A stretch of DNA of 64,000 bases from Melioribacter roseus P3M-2. Lineage in GTDB: Bacteria; Bacteroidota; Ignavibacteria; Ignavibacteriales; Melioribacteraceae. The stretch is taken from contig NC_018178.1 in assembly GCF_000279145.1 (NCBI RefSeq), forward strand, positions 2,747,800 through 2,811,799, given 5' to 3'. Below the pieces are notes generated by a model, which did no database searches, had not been told where the DNA came from, and saw only the letters and a program-made list of their open reading frames with translations. Below are positions 19,651 to 29,739 of the stretch, piece by piece. A program made the translations under genes and the position numbers. Numbering within the stretch: position 1 is the stretch's first letter; each line of letters begins with the position of its first letter.

Positions 19651-21325
19651 ATGATAAAAAAGAGTTTTTATTTTTTGTAATTTTTACTCTGGTCGCTCCA
19701 TTATTTGCGCAGAGCGGCATCGAAGAAGAAATAAAAAATATTATAAAGATTTGCCTTTTGAAATGCCTTTGGTGTCTCCTCCGGAATTTCCTAAAGCCGA
19801 ATTCAACATACTTGATTACGGCGCGGTGGGCGACGGTTTGACTAAAAATACCGATGCTATTAATAAGGCTATTGCCGCTTGCTCTGAAAACGGAGGCGGT
19901 AAAGTTATTGTACCCGCGGGCATATGGCTGACCGGTCCCATCGAAATGAAAAGCAACGTAAATCTGTTTCTCGAAAAAGGAGCGATGATTCAGTTTACTA
20001 AAAACTTCGACGACTATCCTTTGGTCTTAACGACCTACGAAGGTACGGAACAATACAGATGCCAATCGCCCATAAGCGGATGGAATCTGGAAAATATCGC
20101 GATAACAGGATATGGAGTAATCGACGGCGGAGGAGACGCGTGGCGTTACGTTAAAAAATCCAAGTTGACCGAAAGTCAATGGAAAAAGCTTGTCTCTTCT
20201 GGAGGAGTTGTGGACAAAAAGAATCAATGGTGGCCCTCCGAACAAGCAATGAACGGTCAGCGCATACTGGACAGTCTGTTGGAAGCCAACGGAGAACTAA
20301 CAAAGGAAGATTACCGGAAAGTGCGCGATTATCTGCGCCCGGTTATGGTTAATTTGGTTAAATGCAAAAATATACTTTTGGAAGGCGTTACTTTTCAAAA
20401 TTCACCGGCGTGGAATATTCATCCTTTGATGAGCGAAAACATAATTTTAAAAAACGTTACCGTTCGAAATCCCTGGTACTCGCAAAACGGGGACGGCATC
20501 GACGTCGAATCATGTAAAAATGTCGTAATCTATGATTGTAAGTTTGATGTGGGCGACGATGCAATTTGCATGAAATCCGGTAAAAACGAATTCGGAAGAA
20601 AAAGAGGAATCCCGACGGAAAATGTTATTATTGCAGATTGCATAGTTTATCATGGCCATGGAGGTTTTACCATCGGCAGCGAAATGTCCGGCGGCGTTAG
20701 AAACATTAAAGTGACCAATTGTAATTTTATCGGCACGGATATCGGTCTCAGATTCAAAAGCACGCGCGGAAGAGGAGGAGTCGTTGAAAATATTTATATA
20801 GACAATATTTATATGAAGGATATTCCTACCGAAGCCTTGAGCTTCAATATGTATTACGGAGGTCAAGCTCCAACGGAAGATATTCCGCTGGCGGAAAAAT
20901 TGAAAAACAGAAAAGTATTGAATGTCGACGAAACGACCCCTCAATTCAGAAATATTTTTCTGAACGATATTTATTGCATAGGAGCCGAAGACGCCGTTAT
21001 TATTCAAGGCTTGCCTGAAATGAAAATTAAGAATATCGTATTGAATAACGTTGTGATGACGTCAAAAAGAGGCGTCTCGATATTCGACGCAGACGGCGTG
21101 GAGCTTAAAAATACCAAAATAATTTCGCGTGAGCCCGTTATTAGAATTTTCCAGAGCAAAAATATATCGATTGAAAATTTCGATACCGATCTTTCTCTAG
21201 ATCAAATTATTAAACTGGAAGGCAATGAGACCGGCAATATTATCCTGAAAGGAAAGAATGCAGAATTATTTATGAAAAAATCGAAATGCGAAGGCGTTTC
21301 GGAAAACGTAATAAATGTTGAATAA
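19651..21325 (+). CDS. GH28 polygalacturonase, frame-broken twice near the start
   Basis: Secreted polygalacturonase (GH28 beta-helix). The catalytic motifs are all present: NGDGID, VGDDAI, HGHGGFTIGSE and RFKS, with the N-terminal FNILDYGAVGDG typical of the family. The long open frame starts only at about 19751 and has no signal peptide. From ATG 19651, one extra A in the A6 run 19656-19661 gives a signal peptide (KKEFLFFVIFTLVAPLFAQ), and one extra A in the A6 run 19733-19738 then joins EEIKKYYKDLPFEMPLVSPPEFP to the enzyme. Two homopolymer breaks in one gene suggest either assembly error or an off-state. A terminator follows. Confidence 0.85.
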
Positions 21326-21331
21326 TAATTT

Positions 21332-21360
21332 AGCGGGGTTTAAAATACCCCGCTTTTTTT
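21332..21360 (+). terminator. rho-independent terminator after the GH28 gene
   Basis: Perfect stem AGCGGGGT / ACCCCGCT around TTAAAAT followed by T7. It probably ends the transcript that includes the receptor, GH105 and GH28 genes. Confidence 0.88.
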
Positions 21361-21369
21361 ACTCTTATT

Positions 21370-22989
21370 ATGAATGACCGATCAAAAAAAATCATACGTC
21401 TCTTAACTTTTCTTTTGTTGACATTCTTCCTAAAAGGCGCTGCGTATTCTCAATCCCACGCGGCTGACATTACGGACATAAAGAAAATTATCAGGAAGTC
21501 GTGCGAATTTATGGACGAAAGAGTCTCTACGGGAGGCGGTTATGTCTGGTATTACAAAAAAGACCTTTCGAGAAGATGGGGAGAACTCGAAGCTTATCCT
21601 TCCATGATCTGGATACAGGGCAACGGCACTGTAGCAATGGGACATTTATTTCTCGATATTTATGAAACATTGCAGGACAGTTTTTATTTGCATCTTGCCG
21701 GTAAATCCGCAGCGGCGTTGATGAAAGCTCAGCTCGAATGCGGCGGGTGGAATTACCTTGCCGATTTCAACGGCGAGGAATCGTTGATTAAATGGTACGA
21801 CACAATCGGTAAATGCGCTTGGCGCCTCGAGGAATTCAATCACTATTTCGGGAACGCGACATTCGACGACAATTCCACAGCCGGCGCTGCGGAATATCTG
21901 TTAAGATATTTTTTGGTAAGCGGAGATACAACCGTTAAAAAAAGTTTGGACGGCGCCATTAATTTTATTCTCAAGAGTCAATATCCCAACGGCGCATGGC
22001 CTCAACGCTATCCGATTATCGATTCGACGCACTATTCCGCTTACTATACTTATAACGACGACGTTATCTGGAACAATATCAGGTTTTTAATCTTATGCTA
22101 CTCGACGCTGAAATATGCTCATCTGTACGGTCCGATCATTAGAGCTATGAATTTTTATATCTTATCCCAATACAAAAAGCCACAAGCCGGATGGGCGCAA
22201 CAATACGATTTTAATATGGAGCCCGCTCCCGCGCGAACCTATGAACCGGCGGCGCTCGATCCTCAGTATTCCGCGCATCACGTCGAAATGCTGATAAAAT
22301 TTTACGAAATGACATGCGACAAAAAATATTTGAATATTATTCCGGATGCGTTAAAATGGATTGAGACCGTTAAATTTAACGACGACGAAGAAAATTGCCG
22401 AGCGCCGAAATTCGTTGAACCCGGTACAAACAAAGCTCTTTTTATTCACCGTACCGGAAGCAATTCGTCGAACGGAAAATATTTTTACGACTACGACAGC
22501 AGTCTGACGGTAAGCCATTATCCCTGCATTTCTACAATAAATTTGAAAAGGATTAAAGAGCTATATCATAAAGCAAATTGTAATAATTTCGGATACGGAA
22601 ATTTTTTGTTTCCTTTCGAAATCGAGAATAAAGAAGGCGTTGAAATTTATGGATTGCTATCGAATTATCTTGAACTGGACTATGAAAAAAGCAGAAGAAA
22701 AAGAAGAGAACCGGACGGTAAAGACGGAGCAAGCGTAATTCATGAAATAATATCAACTATCGATACGAATTATTGTTGGTTTACAAAGCGCGTCTTTATT
22801 TCCAATCCGTATATCGGACACCCGTCGGAAGTAAAAAACGCGAATAAAATATACGCCGTTTCTTACGTCGGAGATAAATACGATACGTCCCCGTATCGAA
22901 ATAACACCGATGAAGAATATATATCAACTTCCTATTTTATCAGAAACATAAGAATCCTTCTCGATTATATTAATAAAACGGGAAATTAA
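21370..22989 (+). CDS. PL10 pectate lyase
   Basis: A 539-residue pectate lyase of family PL10 with signal peptide (ending AYSQ). The (alpha/alpha)3-toroid signatures are GGGYVWYYKKD, YLLRYFLVSGD, PNGAWPQRYP and TYNDDVIWNNIRFL, the last containing the acidic residue pair used in PL10 catalysis; later EPAALDPQYSAHHVE and HRTGSNSSNGKYFYDYDS. It cleaves polygalacturonate by elimination, complementing the PL1 enzymes. No T9SS tag is visible, so it is probably periplasmic. It starts right after a terminator, yet no clear promoter is seen, and it is followed at three bases by the pectinesterase. Confidence 0.88.
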   Translation: MNDRSKKIIRLLTFLLLTFFLKGAAYSQSHAADITDIKKIIRKSCEFMDERVSTGGGYVWYYKKDLSRRWGELEAYPSMIWIQGNGTVAMGHLFLDIYETLQDSFYLHLAGKSAAALMKAQLECGGWNYLADFNGEESLIKWYDTIGKCAWRLEEFNHYFGNATFDDNSTAGAAEYLLRYFLVSGDTTVKKSLDGAINFILKSQYPNGAWPQRYPIIDSTHYSAYYTYNDDVIWNNIRFLILCYSTLKYAHLYGPIIRAMNFYILSQYKKPQAGWAQQYDFNMEPAPARTYEPAALDPQYSAHHVEMLIKFYEMTCDKKYLNIIPDALKWIETVKFNDDEENCRAPKFVEPGTNKALFIHRTGSNSSNGKYFYDYDSSLTVSHYPCISTINLKRIKELYHKANCNNFGYGNFLFPFEIENKEGVEIYGLLSNYLELDYEKSRRKRREPDGKDGASVIHEIISTIDTNYCWFTKRVFISNPYIGHPSEVKNANKIYAVSYVGDKYDTSPYRNNTDEEYISTSYFIRNIRILLDYINKTGN

Positions 22990-22992
22990 ATT

Positions 22993-24213
22993 ATGAAAAA
23001 ATATTTACCTCTTTTATTGATCTTATTGATTTCGGTTACTTACGCGCAGGAAAAATACGATATTATAGTGGCGGCGGACGGCTCGGGCGACTGCAAGACT
23101 TTAACGGAAGCAATTAAAAAATTGCCGATGTTCAGTTACAGGCGCGTTATAATCTTTATTAAGAAGGGCACTTACAACGAAAGAATTAGAATAGAAAGAG
23201 ATTATGTAACATTGATAGGCGAAGATAAAGACGAAACAAAGATAGTCTATAACCTGCCGAGAGAAGAATGGAACAAAAATCCGGATAATATCGGGCCCGG
23301 AGTAATTAACATCTATGCCGACGACGTGGTGTTGAAAAATCTGACGATAGAAAACACTCAGCCGGAAATCGGCCCTCATGCTTTTGCGGTATACGGCTAC
23401 GGCACAAGAACCATTATTTACAACTGCAATCTCATCAGCAAAGGCGCCGATACGGTTTCTTTGTGGAATTATAAAGAAGGTATGTATTATCATGCGAAAT
23501 GTAATTTTACAGGAGCCGTCGATTTCGTATGTCCGCGCGGCTGGTGTTTTATAAGAGATTCTAAATTTTATGAAGTTAAAAAAACGGCTGCTCTGTGGCA
23601 TGCCGGCGCTTACGATAAAAATCAAAAGTTCGTGATTAAAAATTCATACATCGACGGAGTTGAAGGTTTTCAACTGGCGCGCCACCACTACGAAGCGCAA
23701 TTTATTTTCCTCGACTGCGTTTTTTCCGGGAATCTTTCCGACTCGCCTGTCTATCGCGTTACTTATGATGACACAACTCGCAACAGAATATTTCACTGGG
23801 GCAAAAGATATTATTTCGACGGATGCAAAAGGGAAGGCGGCAATTACGATTGGATGAATGATAATCTGCGACAGGCGGGATATTATAAAGAAGAAATTAC
23901 TCCTGCCTGGACTTTCGACTTTAAATGGGACCCCGAATCAACCGAGGGTCCGTCGGTTGTCCAAAAGGATATAGTAGAAAATTGTCTGATCTTAAATTTT
24001 GATGAACCCGTTACCGTTTACGGTACGCCCGAGTTGACCGCTTCCAATGGCACAAAATTTATTTATGTCTCCGGAAATGAAAATTCGACGGTAAAATTTC
24101 GAACGGATAAACGATTGACTAAAGAAGATTGCTCGGGATTGAGTATAACTAACGACGCAGAAATTATAAGCAGCAGGGCATCGGTGCATAAGAGAAATGT
24201 GCGCCTAGATTAA
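22993..24213 (+). CDS. CE8 pectinesterase, divergent
   Basis: A 406-residue secreted pectin methylesterase-type beta-helix. It opens IIVAADGSGDCKTLTEAI and GTYNERI, typical of CE8. The active-site region is divergent: GADTVSLW stands for the usual QDTL block, VDFVCPRG for DFIFG (the catalytic Asp kept) and LARHH for LGRPW (Arg kept). A C-terminal extension of about 90 residues follows. It would remove methyl esters so that pectate lyases can act. It follows PL10 by three bases and closes the pectin locus. Confidence 0.83.
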   Translation: MKKYLPLLLILLISVTYAQEKYDIIVAADGSGDCKTLTEAIKKLPMFSYRRVIIFIKKGTYNERIRIERDYVTLIGEDKDETKIVYNLPREEWNKNPDNIGPGVINIYADDVVLKNLTIENTQPEIGPHAFAVYGYGTRTIIYNCNLISKGADTVSLWNYKEGMYYHAKCNFTGAVDFVCPRGWCFIRDSKFYEVKKTAALWHAGAYDKNQKFVIKNSYIDGVEGFQLARHHYEAQFIFLDCVFSGNLSDSPVYRVTYDDTTRNRIFHWGKRYYFDGCKREGGNYDWMNDNLRQAGYYKEEITPAWTFDFKWDPESTEGPSVVQKDIVENCLILNFDEPVTVYGTPELTASNGTKFIYVSGNENSTVKFRTDKRLTKEDCSGLSITNDAEIISSRASVHKRNVRLD

Positions 24214-24229
24214 AAATCGCTTTTATCGG

Positions 24230-24261
24230 TTTGATTAAATTGGAGCGAATACTTAATTTAA
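24230..24261 (+). promoter_or_regulatory. clpS: candidate clpS promoter (TTTG-N20-TAATTT)
   Basis: TTTG at 24230-24233, a 20-base spacer and TAATTTAA at 24254-24261 fit the Bacteroidota -33/-7 pattern (TTTG, TAnnTTTG) except for the last base pair. It sits 36 bases before clpS. The same layout occurs before atpD. Confidence 0.4.
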
Positions 24262-24297
24262 TTACCGTGATTGAATGTAAATTGTTAGAAAGGAAAT

Positions 24298-24588
24298 ATG
24301 ATGGCTGACGAACAGACACAAAATATAATTCAACCGGAAATTGAAGAAGAAACCACGGTAGATTTACCGTATCGCGTAATCCTTTACAACGACGACATCC
24401 ATACGTTCGACGAAGTTATAAGGCAACTAATCAAAGCGCTCAAATGCAGTTTCGAACAAGCCAAATCGTATGCATTTGAAGCTCACGTTAAAGGCAAAGC
24501 AAAAATATTCGAAGGAGAATTGAGCGAATGTCTGCGTGTAACTTCCGTGCTCGAAGAAATCGAACTTCATACGCAAATAATTGCCTAA
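24298..24588 (+). CDS. clpS: ATP-dependent Clp protease adaptor ClpS
   Basis: A 96-residue ClpS adaptor, which delivers N-degron substrates to the ClpA/ClpC-ClpP protease. The core LPYRVILYNDDIHTFDEVI, the helix with Ala-rich HVKGKA and the C-terminal LEEIELHTQ are typical; the acidic N-terminal tail is the flexible part that enters the unfoldase. Two ATGs are adjacent (24298 and 24301) after AGAAAGGAAAT. clpA or clpC is not next to it. The gene marks the switch from the pectin locus to housekeeping genes. Confidence 0.92.
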   Translation: MMADEQTQNIIQPEIEEETTVDLPYRVILYNDDIHTFDEVIRQLIKALKCSFEQAKSYAFEAHVKGKAKIFEGELSECLRVTSVLEEIELHTQIIA

Positions 24589-24635
24589 AATATCATATAT
24601 TTATTTTCTATTTTTCAATAAAATGAGATGAAATA

Positions 24636-25715
24636 ATGCAGATTGGTCTGGTAGGTTTACAATTCTCCGGCAAAACTACCTTGTTTAATACCTTATCAAA
24701 AAAAGAATCCGACCCGTCATTACAAAAAGAAGAAGCCGCTATCGAAGTCGTTAAAATTCCCGACGAACGACTCGATAAACTGACGGAAATATTTCAACCG
24801 AAAAAGAAAGTAAATGCCACAATAGAGGTTTTCGACATTCCCGGACTCAAAATGTCCGACGACAATAAAGTAAGAATTACAAACGCATTTTTGAATAACG
24901 TCAGAAACAACGACGCTCTTTTTTATGTCATAAGAGCATTCAAAGACGAGTCGGTGCCGCATCCGATGGGCGGCGTTGACCCCGTAAGAGATATCGAATT
25001 CCTGGAAACCGAATTCTTATTGTCCGACCTGGCATTTCTCGAAAATCGTCTCGAAAAATTGAAAAAAGACGTCCAGAAATCGAAAGACGAAAAATTAAAA
25101 AAAGAATTGCCCGTTATTGAAAAATGTTACAGCCATTGCGAAGCCGAGAGACCTTTAAGAACGCTCGAACTCGACGAAAACGAATTAAAACTTCTGTCGG
25201 GTTATCAACTTTTGACGCTCAAACCGTTGGCTATCGCGCTCAATTTCGACGAGAATGCAATTCCCAAAGTAGAAGAAGAGACTAAAAAAATCGTATCCTC
25301 TTTAAAAGAGAAAAATAATCCGGTCATTCCATTCTTTGCTAAAATTGAGTTGGAACTTTCCAAATTGGAGCCGGAAGATCAAAAAGTATTTATGGCGGAT
25401 TATGGCATAAAAGAATCCGCTCTTGCCAAAATTCTTAGAACTTCTTACGAAATGCTCGGTCTTCAGTCCTTCTTTACAGTCGGAGAAGACGAATGCAGAG
25501 CCTGGACAATAAAGAAGAATTATACCGCTCAGCAGGCGGCGGGCGTTATACATACGGATTTTTATAACCGATTTATACGCGCCGAAGTTGTGCATTACGA
25601 CGATTTTATTAAATACGGCTCGTTTAATAAATGCAAAGAATCGGGTGCATGGCGTCTGGAGGGCAAGGAGTACATTGTAAAAGACGGCGATATCATTTCT
25701 ATCAGACATAATTAA
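24636..25715 (+). CDS. ychF: YchF-type GTPase/ATPase (OLA1 family)
   Basis: A 359-residue Obg-class P-loop protein. The Walker A is GLQFSGKTTLF (most YchF have LPNVGKSTLF), switch-II VFDIPGL, the family-specific GGVDPVRDIEFLETEFLLSDL and a coiled coil follow, then ALNFDE at the G4-like position and a C-terminal TGS domain (SFFTVGEDECRAWTIKKNYTAQQAAG ... VKDGDIISIRHN). YchF proteins bind ATP and associate with ribosomes in stress responses. The unusual P-loop spelling suggests a divergent branch. It contains intact A7 runs (for example around 24698-24704), useful against uniform homopolymer error. Confidence 0.9.
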   Translation: MQIGLVGLQFSGKTTLFNTLSKKESDPSLQKEEAAIEVVKIPDERLDKLTEIFQPKKKVNATIEVFDIPGLKMSDDNKVRITNAFLNNVRNNDALFYVIRAFKDESVPHPMGGVDPVRDIEFLETEFLLSDLAFLENRLEKLKKDVQKSKDEKLKKELPVIEKCYSHCEAERPLRTLELDENELKLLSGYQLLTLKPLAIALNFDENAIPKVEEETKKIVSSLKEKNNPVIPFFAKIELELSKLEPEDQKVFMADYGIKESALAKILRTSYEMLGLQSFFTVGEDECRAWTIKKNYTAQQAAGVIHTDFYNRFIRAEVVHYDDFIKYGSFNKCKESGAWRLEGKEYIVKDGDIISIRHN

Positions 25716-25724
25716 GGAAAATAA

Positions 25725-27185
25725 ATGACTGCAAATCTATCTAACCTCGAACCGAAAAATGTATGGCAGTATTTTTATCAAATTACGCAAATTCCGAGAC
25801 CATCTAAACACGAAGAGAAAATTCTCGATTATTTGAAGGAGTTTGCCAAATCGAAAAATCTTGAATTCATCGAAGATGACGTAAAAAATATTGTCATAAA
25901 AATACCGGCGACGAAAGGCAAAGAAAACGCGCCAGCAATTGTATTGCAAAGTCACGTGGATATGGTATGCGAAAAGAACAAAGGCACAGAACACGATTTT
26001 TTCAATGATCCTCTTGAACTCGAAATAGAAGGAGAGTGGATTAAAGCCAAAGGAACTACATTGGGGGCTGACAACGGCATCGGTATGGCCGCGGCTTTAG
26101 CAATTGCAGACGAAGATTTTGAGCACGGACCGATAGAGCTTCTCTTCACTGTGGATGAAGAAACAGGATTGACGGGAGCAAGCAACCTCGATAAGAATAT
26201 GCTCCGTGGAAAATATATGATTAATCTCGACACTGAAGAAGACGGTATCTTTTATATCGGCTGCGCGGGCGGAATGGATACCGTAGGCGTTTTTGATATC
26301 CGGTACGAACCGGTAAACGGGGAATACGAATCCTACAGTCTATATGTCGGAGGATTGAAAGGCGGACATTCCGGTATGGAGATTTCCGAAAGGAGGGGAA
26401 ACGCGATTAAAATTCTCGCTTATCTGATGGATCTATTACAGAAGCGCGACGTTAAAATTGCCTCGCTCAACGGCGGATCGAAAAGAAACGCAATTCCTAG
26501 AGAAGCAGAGGCAAATGTTTTGATTAAAAAAGATCTGTTAAGTGATATTGATAAAATAATTTCCCGGTACTTGTCGGAAGTAAAAAATGAAATAGGAGCA
26601 AACGCCTCGGACCTCGTAATTAAACTGGAAAAATCAAATGAAAAATACGCCGACGCATTTACTAACGAATTTGCGGGTAAAATTATCAATACGATTATTG
26701 CTTTGCCTCACGGGGTAGTTGAAATGAGTGAAAAAATTGACGGCTTGGTCGAAACGTCCACAAACCTGGCGACAGTTGTAACGGAAAACAATCAAATTAG
26801 AATCGGAACAAGTCAAAGAAGTTCGGTCGAGTCGGCTAAAAAGAAAATCGGCAGAACAGTAAAATCTGTTTTTGAACTGGCGGGAGCAAGAGTGGACGTA
26901 GTGGACGGATATCCTGCATGGCAGCCGAATTTCGATTCGGAATTGCTCAAAATAGCGTCAGAGGTTTATGAAAAGAATTTCAACAATAAACCGGAAATAA
27001 AAGTTGTTCATGCCGGACTCGAATGCGGCATTATAGGCGAAAAATATCCCGGACTCGATATGATTTCCGTAGGACCCACAATTACGGGAGCTCATTCGCC
27101 GGACGAAAAACTTAAAATAAGCGACGTGCCCAAATTTTTCGATTTGGTAAAAAAGATAATTACCGAAATTGCAAACAGGGAGTAG
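25725..27185 (+). CDS. pepD: aminoacyl-histidine dipeptidase / cytosol nonspecific dipeptidase (M20C)
   Basis: A 486-residue dinuclear zinc dipeptidase of the PepD type. Metal-ligand motifs are visible: LQSHVDMVCEKN (His-Asp), GADNGIG (bridging Asp), FTVDEETGLTGA (Glu general base and metal ligand), INLDTEEDG and a C-terminal GPTITGAHSPDE (His). It hydrolyses dipeptides in the cytosol. It begins nine bases after ychF and ends two bases before the acyl-CoA ligase gene, so the three are probably one transcript. Confidence 0.92.
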   Translation: MTANLSNLEPKNVWQYFYQITQIPRPSKHEEKILDYLKEFAKSKNLEFIEDDVKNIVIKIPATKGKENAPAIVLQSHVDMVCEKNKGTEHDFFNDPLELEIEGEWIKAKGTTLGADNGIGMAAALAIADEDFEHGPIELLFTVDEETGLTGASNLDKNMLRGKYMINLDTEEDGIFYIGCAGGMDTVGVFDIRYEPVNGEYESYSLYVGGLKGGHSGMEISERRGNAIKILAYLMDLLQKRDVKIASLNGGSKRNAIPREAEANVLIKKDLLSDIDKIISRYLSEVKNEIGANASDLVIKLEKSNEKYADAFTNEFAGKIINTIIALPHGVVEMSEKIDGLVETSTNLATVVTENNQIRIGTSQRSSVESAKKKIGRTVKSVFELAGARVDVVDGYPAWQPNFDSELLKIASEVYEKNFNNKPEIKVVHAGLECGIIGEKYPGLDMISVGPTITGAHSPDEKLKISDVPKFFDLVKKIITEIANRE

Positions 27186-27187
27186 CA

Positions 27188-28903
27188 ATGAAAAAAGAAC
27201 TGAAATTGTACGACGTACCCAAAATCGAATCGATTCAGGATATGGCGCTCCGTTCCGGAAATGTTTATGCCGATAAACTTGCGCTGGAAGACCTTAACAA
27301 TACGCCGATTTCGAAGTTGACATTTGATGAGTTAAAACTTAGCATATTAAAATTCGGAGCAGCTCTCAAAAAACTCGGCATTAAAGAAAGAACTCACATT
27401 GCTATCATAGGTGAAAACAGAGTTCAATGGGCGCTCGGTTATCTTACGTGCATGACGTTCAATTACGTGGTTGTGCCAATCGACAGAAATCTGACCGACA
27501 ATGAAATATTCAATATACTGCATGAATCGGATTCCGAAGCCGTTATCTTTTCGGGTAACTACTCGAGCGTAATAGCCGAAGGAAAAAACGTTCTTAAGAA
27601 ACTGAAATATTTCATTTGCATGGACGAGACCAAAGAAGACGAAGAATTTTTGTCGATGCCGGAATTGATAAATAAAGCCGAGCCGGCAAAAGAAAGCGAT
27701 TTGCCAGAAATCGATCCGAACGCTTTGGCTGAAATTATTTTTACGTCGGGTTCTCTCGGAAGGGCAAAGGGCGTTATGCTTTCCCAAAAAAATCTTGCTT
27801 CGAATTTGATGGATATGGTGAGTATGATTTTAATAACAAAGGAAGACAGATTTTTATCCGTATTGCCAATGCATCATACTTATGAATGTACATGCGGAAT
27901 GTTATGCCCTTTGTATGCCGGGGCTTCGGTTCACTATGCCAGGTCGTTAAAAACGGTTGTAGACGACCTTCAAAAAGTTAAAGCGACGATCCTGTTGGGA
28001 GTTCCGCTTCTGTACGATAAAATGTTTAAGAGAATTGTAAAGGGAATTAAGGAAGATAAAGTAAAATCTTTAATTGTCCCGCCGCTTTTGAAATTGTCAA
28101 ATCTGTTTTTGTACGTAGGATTGAGTAAATTCAAAAAGATGATTTTTTCGGAGCTGCACGAGAAATTCGGAGGAGCAATCAGAATATTTATTGCCGGCGG
28201 AGCGGCGCCTGATCCGATGGTTGCAAAAGGATTGAGGGAATTCGGATTTAATTTCATACAGGGTTACGGTTTAACCGAAACCTCTCCGATCGTGGCTTTA
28301 AACCGTCTCGATAATTTCAAAGACGACGCGGCGGGATTGCCGTTGCCGCACGTGGAGATTACCATAAACCAACCCGACGAAAACGGCAGCGGCGAAATAT
28401 GGGTAAAGGGTCCGAATGTTATGATAGGATATTATAAAAACGAAAAAGCCACTTCCGAAGCTTTTTTCGACGGATGGTTTAAAACCGGGGATGTCGGTTT
28501 TATCGACGACGACGGATTTCTGCATATTAACGGCAGAAAGAAAAACGTTATAATATCGAAAAGCGGTAAAAATGTTTATCCCGAAGAAATCGAGGACGTT
28601 CTCAACCGCAGTCCGTTTATACTCGAATCGATTGTCTACGGCGAAAAAGATCCCAAACAGGACGAAGTAATAGCCGCTCAGATAGTTGTGGACGCCGAGG
28701 CTTTTATTGAACTTTCGGAAAGTAAAGGAATCGATATAACGGACGACCTGATTAAAAAAGTAATCGCAGAAGAAGTTGAAAAAGCAAATAAAAACTTGCC
28801 GGCTTTTAAGCGAATCATCCGATTTCATATACGAGAACAGGAATTCGAAAAGACAACTACTCAAAAAATCAAAAGATTTCTTGTATTGAAAAATAACGAC
28901 TAA
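27188..28903 (+). CDS. long-chain fatty acid-CoA ligase (AMP-binding enzyme)
   Basis: A 571-residue adenylate-forming enzyme activating fatty acids to CoA thioesters. Motifs: the phosphate-binding loop FTSGSLGRAKGVMLS, FIQGYGLTETSP (A5), GWFKTGDVGFID (A7/A8) and FERIIR-type C-terminal segment ending TTTQKIKRFL with the catalytic lysine region. The enzyme is cytosolic or membrane-associated. It begins directly after pepD and its stop overlaps the convergent SPOR gene by four bases. Chain-length preference cannot be told. Confidence 0.9.
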   Translation: MKKELKLYDVPKIESIQDMALRSGNVYADKLALEDLNNTPISKLTFDELKLSILKFGAALKKLGIKERTHIAIIGENRVQWALGYLTCMTFNYVVVPIDRNLTDNEIFNILHESDSEAVIFSGNYSSVIAEGKNVLKKLKYFICMDETKEDEEFLSMPELINKAEPAKESDLPEIDPNALAEIIFTSGSLGRAKGVMLSQKNLASNLMDMVSMILITKEDRFLSVLPMHHTYECTCGMLCPLYAGASVHYARSLKTVVDDLQKVKATILLGVPLLYDKMFKRIVKGIKEDKVKSLIVPPLLKLSNLFLYVGLSKFKKMIFSELHEKFGGAIRIFIAGGAAPDPMVAKGLREFGFNFIQGYGLTETSPIVALNRLDNFKDDAAGLPLPHVEITINQPDENGSGEIWVKGPNVMIGYYKNEKATSEAFFDGWFKTGDVGFIDDDGFLHINGRKKNVIISKSGKNVYPEEIEDVLNRSPFILESIVYGEKDPKQDEVIAAQIVVDAEAFIELSESKGIDITDDLIKKVIAEEVEKANKNLPAFKRIIRFHIREQEFEKTTTQKIKRFLVLKNND

Positions 28904-29691
28904 AATAGGTTCGGATTTTTTCTTATAAAATCTACGGCGGCTTGAATCGAATCGAAATAACCGATTCTTACTCGGTGCCACGTACCTCTGCCGGGGATTA
29001 CGGCTTTTATCACGAATGCGTTATGCCCGATTCTTTTCAGGCTGTTCGCAACGGATTCGGCTTTCCGTTTACTTCGCCAGGCAGATACCTGCACCGTATA
29101 TTTACCGTCGGATTCGAAAATGAATTTGGAGACTTTTTTCTGGCTACTGTTTGCAGCTTCTTTAATTTCGAGCTTTTCTTCAACAACTTCCTGAGTGTCT
29201 GCCTCAAGCGGTTCGATTGGAGTAAGTACCGTTTCGCCGGTAAACAATCGCGAAGCATTTTCTTTAACTTTCTCCGGCACTACTCCCAGACGGTCGAGAC
29301 AATATTCGTATACTTTTTTCATTACATTATTCGAGTCGATCGGAACGGAAGTGATGTCGGAAGGCAAAAGGCTTCTTAAATTATTATCCGTAATAAGTTT
29401 CATTTGTTTGTCGTAGTAGAGTCTTCCGATAATAGTGCCTCTGCCTGCGGGTATATCGAATAGAGTTTGGGTTTTAAGATAGATGACGTCAACCCCGTTA
29501 ATTTTATGCGAAGCCGGAAAATATTCCATGTAAATTACGGTAATATTGTCCGATACTTTTTTTAACGAAGTTGTATCCACATAAATTTTATGGGTGTCCG
29601 TATCGGCAATATTGACCCATTTGCTTTCGAGCATTTGTCCGAACGACGTAGTTACCGCCAGTAAACAGATAAATAGTAATTGTCTCTTCAT
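28900..29691 (-). CDS. SPOR-domain protein, exported
   Basis: A 263-residue protein with signal peptide (ending TTSFGQ), a unique region of about 140 residues (KWVNIADTDTHKIYVDTTSL, a surface-adhesion-like strand pair), an acidic linker and a C-terminal SPOR domain (YTVQVSAWRSKRKAESVANSL ... WHRVRIGYFDSIQAAVDFI). SPOR domains bind denuded peptidoglycan, so it probably acts in the periplasm at the septum or cell wall. It lies tail-to-tail with the acyl-CoA ligase gene. Confidence 0.82.
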   Translation of the reverse strand: MKRQLLFICLLAVTTSFGQMLESKWVNIADTDTHKIYVDTTSLKKVSDNITVIYMEYFPASHKINGVDVIYLKTQTLFDIPAGRGTIIGRLYYDKQMKLITDNNLRSLLPSDITSVPIDSNNVMKKVYEYCLDRLGVVPEKVKENASRLFTGETVLTPIEPLEADTQEVVEEKLEIKEAANSSQKKVSKFIFESDGKYTVQVSAWRSKRKAESVANSLKRIGHNAFVIKAVIPGRGTWHRVRIGYFDSIQAAVDFIRKNPNLF

Positions 29692-29739
29692 TTAATTGAC
29701 ATTATCGATTATATTTGGATAGTAATTTAAGGATTTCTG

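Noticed and set aside
20510..21007. 165-residue minus-strand frame
   Set aside because: Antisense shadow of the GH28 catalytic region.
23101..23625. 174-residue minus-strand frame
   Set aside because: Antisense shadow of the pectinesterase.
28942..29379. 145-residue plus-strand frame
   Set aside because: Antisense to the SPOR-domain gene, which has clear domain evidence.
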